Of a DNA stretch of 12,983 nucleotides, positions 7,699 to 12,983 are shown piece by piece. The translations under genes and the position numbers were made by a program. The notes beneath the pieces were generated by a model. That model was not told the DNA's origin, made no database searches, and saw nothing but the letters and a program-made list of their open reading frames with translations. Position 1 is the stretch's first letter, and each line of letters starts with the position of its first letter. Source of the DNA: Saccoglossus kowalevskii (Eukaryota > Hemichordata > Enteropneusta > Harrimaniidae); assembly GCF_000003605.2 (NCBI RefSeq), contig NW_003113963.1:201174-214156 (forward strand), in the 5' to 3' direction.

Positions 7699-10600
7699 GT
7701 AAATAACAAGTAGTTTACTAGTAATCCTATTCTCTGTTGGTTGTTGTAGATCAATGTATGGGTTGACCTTTGACCTTTGATCTGATATAGAATAGAATAT
7801 GACATTGTGAAAATGTAAAATGGCATAACAACATTTAGTAGTACTAAAAGAAGAATCGAGTCTCTTGTTTGAAATCAGACCTCCGATTAGGAAAGCCTTT
7901 CTTTTTTGTGACTTTTACCTGGCATGCAATTGAAATGGTGTATGCACGAGTACGTTTATTTATTGTATTCCGGACCAGAAACTTTGACAAGCAATAAAAC
8001 TATTATGTCTTATTTTTTACTTTGCTAATACTTTTTCATATTTAACTTTTTAAACCCACACTCCGACGACATTTCAATACTTGAGATATCACAATGTGTC
8101 TTCTTCCACAGGATGGAAACACACCCATATATAAAGCAACAGATTACAACCACGTGGAAGTAGTAAAGTGTCTTCTGGACGCGGACGCAGATACATCTCT
8201 CCCAAACTCAGTGAGAATCACATTACTATATATGAAACATAGTGGAAAATTTAAATGCATTGAGAAATGATTTGAACGATTAATTGTAACTACCAAATTA
8301 CCCTAATCATGTGAATAGATAAATACTAAATTACCATATTTACCATTGACAACGATTAATGTTAAATATAGTAATTTGATTGTTGCTAACGTAATTACGG
8401 CGATGGTAAAGTGCCCCCCTCCAACCATGATATCGATGTATGTGTTAATATTGTGTTTTTATTGTAAACGAATGTGTTCCAACTGCATGGGGTGTTGCTA
8501 TGGCTCACTGTGGTATACGTCATAAGACAAACTGTTTCCGGGGCAACTACAATTTATGTTTTGGTCAAGGTGTTGTATAGGATAAAACCCGAGATAACTT
8601 CCGGGATATTAAGAGTCCGAGTACGAGGCTTGGGACAGGAGATTAAGGTTAAATAAAGTCAGACAATGGTGCGTTGTAATTGACCGAGAGAGACTAGATG
8701 GTTTGTAAGTACATGATAATGTCATGATTTGTGATTGTGTTATGACCAGCTATTCAATTGTACAGGATGGGAACACTCCTTTATATAAAGCGTCATGGAA
8801 AAACCACGTGTCAATTGTACAGGTTCTTATCAAGGCAAAGGCCAATGTCAATTCACAAAATAAGGTTAGTTCAGATGGTTTCATGAATTTAAGTTCATTA
8901 TCGCGGTATATTTTAGCATAACATTCATTCGTTATGGCGCCGCTCCACTAACGCCTACAATGTTGGTAATTTTAAATTATGGCTATTGACCATGAATGTG
9001 ATTGGTTGAATGAAAACGCCATTACCGCATTGCAAATCATTTGGAGGTAGCGTGATTATAGGAGTCCCTTGCATGTAGTATTTAAACTGGCCAATTTTAG
9101 TTGTTAATGGTATGATTTCTTAATAGTGTGTGATTTTTGAACAGATCTTCATGGGTGATGAGAAATTCCTAGCGTCGTACCTGTGTCGTATAGAGAGAGG
9201 GAGATGCCGTTTATATCGGGGGTGATTTTCGCATTCACAGTGTTTACTGAAAATGAGGTTTCAATTTTTGAATTATACCTATTTCATAAATTAATTTGAT
9301 TCACGTGATAAATGCAATAAAAGTGTCTCTGTATATCATCTCTGTCTTTCGGTCATGAGGTGCCGTGTATTCTACAAACTCTCGTGAGATTTCACATGAT
9401 TATCAACCTGCGACCCCCTAACTTTAACATTGTTTTGCTGGATACATGTATGTAAACACAAATTGAACAAAAGTCAACGTTAAATCTAATTTATAATATT
9501 GTAAATTTCCTACATAGTCTGGCGACACGCCATTACATACGGCATCACTTAACTTTGGGGTGGATGTAGTGAAGTGCCTTCTATCGGCCGGAGCAGACCC
9601 GAACATAAAGAACAAGGTAGGACGCTTCTGAAGCAATATATCTGTGTTGTAACTGTACCAAATATATAATGTCTCATTTCTTGCTAATGTCACGTTATAC
9701 GTGATGTAAATATTCGAAATGAAAATGATACTGTAAAACGTGTCTTTTTAACTCACATAGCTAATCGGTAATTTTGCTAATTCAAGGTGTCGCTAATTCA
9801 AAATTAAGTATATTCTCACAACGATTGTTATCACTTCAGCTTAATAAATCTAGTATTTCATACAATGAGTCAAATGCGTTAAAATTGCATATGTTTATTG
9901 CTATGTCATAGAGTAACATTTATTGGTCGTAGAGGGTACCATATCGAAACTAACTTGGAGATAACTTTGTGACCAAGTAAAACTATTATTTCTCACAGAT
10001 TATATTCCTGTTCTAAGTCTTTTTCAAAATAGGCGGTTTGGGGTTATAAATTAAACAAGTCTCACCTGTTTAAAAACTAAACATTCATATATCTTGAGTT
10101 GTCCCGGATGTGAATACGCTAACCTGCTCAATCTATCTATATATACATACGTATCTGTAAGATATACGTTTATTATTTCTACACAGTATGGTAATACACC
10201 TTTATATACAGCGTCGGGGAATAACCATGCGACAATGATGAAATATCTTGTACGTGCTGGCGCCGACATTAATCATCAAAATAAGGTATTTACCTTTGTC
10301 TCTGCGCATGCGTGAATGCATCAATAAACAGGATCGTGATCAATTGCCTTTTGTGTAAAGTTTGTTCGAGTGAATACCATTCTAATATAGACATGTTTTT
10401 TTGGGTTTATTAGAAAGGAAATACAGCACTGTATACCGCGGCAGGATTCAATTGTGTTGACACCCTAAAGTACCTCATCCAAACTGGCGCTGATTTAAAT
10501 ATTCAAAATGAGGTAGGTTTGTCTACTATTGGAATTTATTGATGTATTTTAAATAAATGATACATTTCCAAAAAGATTACATTTATAACTTCACCTGAAG

Positions 10601-11489
10601 TTTGATTATATTATACTAAGTTCTCTTACATGTTATCTTTTGTATGTATAAATTTGTAATTGTCCATCAGTATTGAATGTTTGACAACTATCAATGGCAA
10701 GTCACGGTGCATTATTAGTAGTTAACTCCAGTTGTTTACACATTTCCCAGCTATATGGTTATTCCATGTCTTGCTGTAGTACATATGCTAGACGTTTAAA
10801 CTTGTCTCTCTTCCAGACAATTAATATAATGTTTGGTAGATATCATGAGTGTATGGCAAACATGAATACGACTATGTTCTCAGTAGGCATAAATGTAACT
10901 TGGTAAATAACATTTCGACTACGCCAGCGTTTGGTGTCACATACTGTTACACGGGTGATCTCAGATTGCATCAATGTCACGAGCCAGAACTTAACCTGTT
11001 TTATAGACGCTCGTTGATTATGACTCACATGCAGCCTATGTCCACTGTCTTCGAACATTCGACTTTAGTTCTTCACTGTATGCCTTGAGGTTCATGTGAA
11101 TTTTTTTTACGGTGCGTGTTTTGTTGTAGTTGTATTGTGTCTAAAAAATATTCTTTTTATTGTGACAATTTAATGATCTACGTAACGGTTGGATATGTTT
11201 TTTTTTACTCTAATGTGCGAGAGGGGTAAATTATTTCACTGTTGTGACGTAAAGTTATCATTGCGTTATTCGTACCATTGCTATGTTGTGTTTTCATGTG
11301 GATTAATTGGCTCGAAACAAACAACAAGTACACGTGTTTTTATACGTGCAAGTTTGTCATGGATATATTATTTTCCGTGTTTTTATGTAGAATGGTAACA
11401 CGGCATTATACATGGCAGCATGGAACAATAACACAGAGGTGATCAGATGTCTGGTTCTGGCTGGTTGCCTTATAAATGTACGAAATAAG
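7606..11489 (+). CDS. Ankyrin-repeat protein gene, seven exons, partial
   Basis: Spliced extent of the visible exons 7606-7698, 8112-8210, 8766-8864, 9518-9616, 10187-10285, 10414-10512 and 11391-11489: 687 bases, 229 residues, seven ankyrin repeats. Introns are 413, 555, 653, 570, 128 and 878 bp with GT/AG ends, all phase 0. Known: ankyrin repeats stack as helix-loop-helix units and serve as protein-binding surfaces; they have no catalysis of their own. The repeat begins xGNTPLYxA; Y stands in place of the usual H of TPLH in five of seven repeats. No start, stop, signal peptide or partner domain is visible, so the protein's class and location are unknown. More exons probably lie outside the window; the last exon has a strong donor (GTAAGT). 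Confidence 0.85.
7764..7783 (-). promoter_or_regulatory. DR1 nuclear-receptor-type element
   Basis: TGACCT, T, TGACCT (7764-7776) is a perfect direct repeat of AGGTCA with 1-base spacing on the minus strand, the DR1 site bound by RXR heterodimers and HNF4-type receptors. A third half-site with one change (TGATCT, 7778-7783) follows with the same spacing. It lies in intron 1, 66 bp after the exon. Occupancy is inference. Confidence 0.4.
8112..8210 (+). CDS. Ankyrin exon 2 (repeat 2)
   Basis: A 99 bp exon between TTCTTCCACAG and GTGAGA. It encodes DGNTPIYKATDYNHVEVVK, CLLDADAD and TSLPNS. The N in the VN/IN position near the repeat end is replaced (TSLPNS), making this the least typical C-terminal loop of the set. 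Confidence 0.85.
8766..8864 (+). CDS. Ankyrin exon 3 (repeat 3)
   Basis: A 99 bp exon between TTGTACAG and GTTAGT. It encodes DGNTPLYKASWKNHVSIVQ and LIKAKANVNSQNK. The usual A-G-A before the loop reads A-K-A. The frame stays open into the intron but has no ankyrin character there. Confidence 0.9.
9518..9616 (+). CDS. Ankyrin exon 4 (repeat 4)
   Basis: A 99 bp exon between TTTCCTACATAG and GTAGGA. It encodes SGDTPLHTASLNFGVDVVK, CLLSAGADPN and IKNK. It is the closest of the seven to the general ankyrin consensus, with TPLH and AGADPN intact. Confidence 0.92.
10187..10285 (+). CDS. Ankyrin exon 5 (repeat 5)
   Basis: A 99 bp exon between TTTCTACACAG and GTATTT. It encodes YGNTPLYTASGNNHATMMK, YLVRAGADIN and HQNK. 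The short-spaced GCGCATGCG motif in the following intron (10304-10312) is NRF-1-like but stands alone. Confidence 0.92.
10414..10512 (+). CDS. Ankyrin exon 6 (repeat 6)
   Basis: A 99 bp exon between TTTGGGTTTATTAG and GTAGGT. It encodes KGNTALYTAAGFNCVDTLK, YLIQTGADLN and IQNE. The preceding intron is only 128 bp, the shortest of the gene. TAL replaces TPL, as in repeat 7. Confidence 0.92.
10513..11390 (+). other. Intron 6 (878 bp), no other gene
   Basis: The longest visible intron. Open frames of about 70-80 codons here (10694-10906, 10849-11088, and the minus-strand 10843-11058) overlap each other, have no domain and are not supported. Confidence 0.6.
11391..11489 (+). CDS. Ankyrin exon 7 (repeat 7)
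   Basis: A 99 bp exon between TTTTTATGTAG and GTAAGT. It encodes NGNTALYMAAWNNNTEVIR, CLVLAGCLIN and VRNK. The conserved D of GAD is changed (GCL). The consensus donor implies at least one more exon downstream, which I cannot find in the remaining 1.5 kb. Confidence 0.88.
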
Positions 11490-12054
11490 GTAAGTATCTA
11501 TCACATACATCCTACATTAGGTCCGCTGTATTGAAACATTTCTAGAAGTAACAAGAGTTGGCAGAGCCATCTCGATGCTGGGAAAATAAAAAGTATTTAA
11601 AGGTGTGTTTTGGAGCAATGGATTGGCGAACAGGCAGGAAAGCAATTTCAGTGACTTTGACTTTGTTTCAATGAAAACTTGAAGTATACATGAGGGTACG
11701 TGTTATTAATTTTGGAAACTCAATTTCTAACTGAAGGAATTAAACTAAATTAAATAATCATGTTTGTTTATTTTGAATCTTAGAAATGACTACTACTACG
11801 TTCAACTCGGGACGTTTAATTCACAGTCACTTGGGGGCTGAAAATCAATAAATTCTAATTTAAAAAAAAATCATCCACTATACGCATATAAATAAACAAG
11901 TTGTGAAACATGGCACCTAGTAAATCGACACCTTGTCGGTTTCAAATTTCGATTTCTTACCTTAAAATGCGAAACAAAAAGTTTTGAGGGGATCTGGTGT
12001 TACGTTAATAACCATTGTACATAATCGACAGCTTGGTTTTATTCAAAACTGCAC
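11490..12054. other. Downstream of exon 7, no exon recognised
   Basis: AT-rich sequence without an ankyrin motif, long open frame or repeat. It is probably intron or 3' flank of the ankyrin gene. Confidence 0.5.
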
Positions 12055-12250
12055 AAATCCCGCGTTTTCTGATGATATCCGACGATTTCATGAACGAAAA
12101 TGGCTAGCAGCCAGAATCAAGGGGGATTCGAGTTCTGGGTAAATCAACTGCGCATACTCATTGAGCGAGCGATGTAGTCGAACAACATGCATTACGGCAG
12201 CCATGTTTGTTTCACCTCGATCAGTACAGTATTACCCACGATGCACTATT
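12055..12250. promoter_or_regulatory. CpG-containing promoter-like stretch with short ORF
   Basis: CpG dinucleotides are denser here than in the flanks. On the plus strand an ATG at 12100 in a strong start context (CGAAAATGG) opens 25 codons to a TAG at 12175, beginning MASSQNQGGFEFW; a G|GTAAAT donor at 12139 would end a phase-0 exon after W13. On the minus strand AACATGGCTGCC (around 12198-12209) is YY1-like. Either strand could start transcription here. No protein family is recognised. Confidence 0.25.
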
Positions 12251-12268
12251 CATATAAACATGTGTTAA

Positions 12269-12303
12269 GCCACTATTTTGGTATTTGCCACTATTTTGGT
12301 ACC
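12269..12303 (-). repeat. Two inverted copies of the downstream array motif
   Basis: GCCACTATTTTGGTA (12269-12283) and GCCACTATTTTGGTACC (12287-12303), 18 bp apart. Both are reverse complements of the GGTACCAAAATAGTGGC core found in every unit of the array that starts near 12570. They face the array across about 285 bp. Confidence 0.85.
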
Positions 12304-12569
12304 GTGTCAATAATGAGCGACCTAAGAGGTGGCAGTAAAGCCTATTGAATACATGTACTACTAATGAGCAAGCGGACAATAACTACTGCGACAATAAAGA
12401 CCGCCACTAGTAACCAAAATACTTGCAGCTTGTTTGGACATTGGTGGATTGTAAAAGTATCAACGTTTAGCATGAAAATAAAATAAATTGAAGGTGTGTT
12501 CCAAATTAAATGTTTCTTGAAAATGGATTTGATGATAAAAAATCTTTAACAGTAAAATTGCACACAAAT

Positions 12570-12983
12570 GATACTTTACTACAGGGATGGTACCAAAATA
12601 GTGGCACATATAATTTAGTTGTCGGGACTGTTATACTTCACTATAGGGATGGTACCAAAATAGTGGCACATATAATTTTGTTGTCTGGAACTGCTTTACT
12701 TCACTATAGGAATGGTACCAAAATAGTGGCACATATAATTTTGTTGGCGGGAAGTGTTATACTTCACTATAGGAATGGTACCAAAATAGTGGCACATATA
12801 ATTTTGTTGTCTGGAACTGCTTTACTTCACTATAGGAATGGTACCAAAATAGTGGCACATATAATTTAGTTGACGGGAACTGCTATACTTCACTATGGTG
12901 ATGGTACCAAAATAGTTGCACATATAATTTAGTTGGCGGGAACTGCTATACTTTACTTAAAGGGATGGTACCAAAATAGTGGC
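12570..12983 (+). repeat. 63 bp tandem array (about 6.5 units, runs off window)
   Basis: The core GGTACCAAAATAGTGGC starts at 12589, 12651, 12714, 12777, 12840, 12903 and 12967, giving periods of 62, 63, 63, 63, 63 and 64. The units at 12651 and 12777 are identical, and the unit between them is of another type, hinting at a 126 bp dimer. Since 63 is a multiple of 3, one frame stays open over several units (12510-12869, repeating GTKIVAHII and LLHYRN), but units with ATAATTTAG end it. I read this as a minisatellite, not a gene. Confidence 0.92.

Noticed and set aside
10304-10312. GCGCATGCG in intron 5 as a second NRF-1 site
   Set aside because: It stands alone next to an exon without any other promoter sign.
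12510-12869. 119-codon frame over the 63 bp array as a protein gene
   Set aside because: Its openness results from the period being a multiple of 3. The first unit is 62 bp, later units carry in-frame stops, and no family is recognised.
1-12983. tRNA, rRNA or CRISPR features
   Set aside because: I searched by eye for A and B box patterns, and for spacer-separated identical repeats. The tandem arrays have no unique spacers and no tRNA-like pairing was found.

Overview
The window is AT-rich eukaryotic nuclear DNA. Its genes have introns with GT/AG borders, and it carries minisatellites, microsatellites and a solo LTR-like insertion. There are no operons, ribosome binding sites or bacterial signals. 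The mix of a TMEM79-like MAPEG-fold gene pair and an ankyrin gene with one repeat per exon fits a marine invertebrate, perhaps a mollusc or other lophotrochozoan. That placement is inference; no species can be named.

Left part (about 1-4770). A weak candidate for the last exon of a plus-strand gene lies at 44-148. Two intronless paralogues on the minus strand (895-1443 and 4069-4614, 182 and 181 codons) encode small four-helix membrane proteins that resemble the MAPEG-domain protein TMEM79. They sit in two copies of a roughly 1 kb duplicated segment, 3171 bp apart, that also share 5' flank, 3' flank and polyadenylation signal. A central 181 bp block of the coding region differs at one silent site only, while its surroundings differ at about one base in five; this looks like gene conversion. 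The spacer between the paralogues is one large minisatellite (about 1655-3540) of 32 bp units. Its right half is organised in a 158 bp higher-order repeat. A 473 bp element (2214-2686) with 8 bp terminal inverted repeats, a 4 bp target duplication and an LTR-like internal layout has inserted into one unit.

Middle (about 4770-7600). No convincing gene. It holds a 12-base G run, a TTTA/TTTTA microsatellite, an AT run and a short NRF-1/YY1-like promoter candidate near 6150-6190.

Right part (7606-11489). A plus-strand ankyrin-repeat gene is present as seven exons. Six are exactly 99 bp and encode one 33-residue repeat each; the first visible one is 93 bp. All introns are phase 0, so any exon could be skipped or duplicated without breaking the frame. 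Neither start nor stop codon is securely seen, so the gene is partial. A perfect DR1 nuclear-receptor-type site lies in its first visible intron.

Right edge (11490-12983). There is no further ankyrin exon. A CpG-containing, promoter-like stretch (12055-12250) is followed by two inverted copies of a 17-base motif and then by a tandem array of that motif with a 63 bp period, running off the window. This arrangement resembles a non-autonomous transposon with an internal minisatellite, but that is inference.
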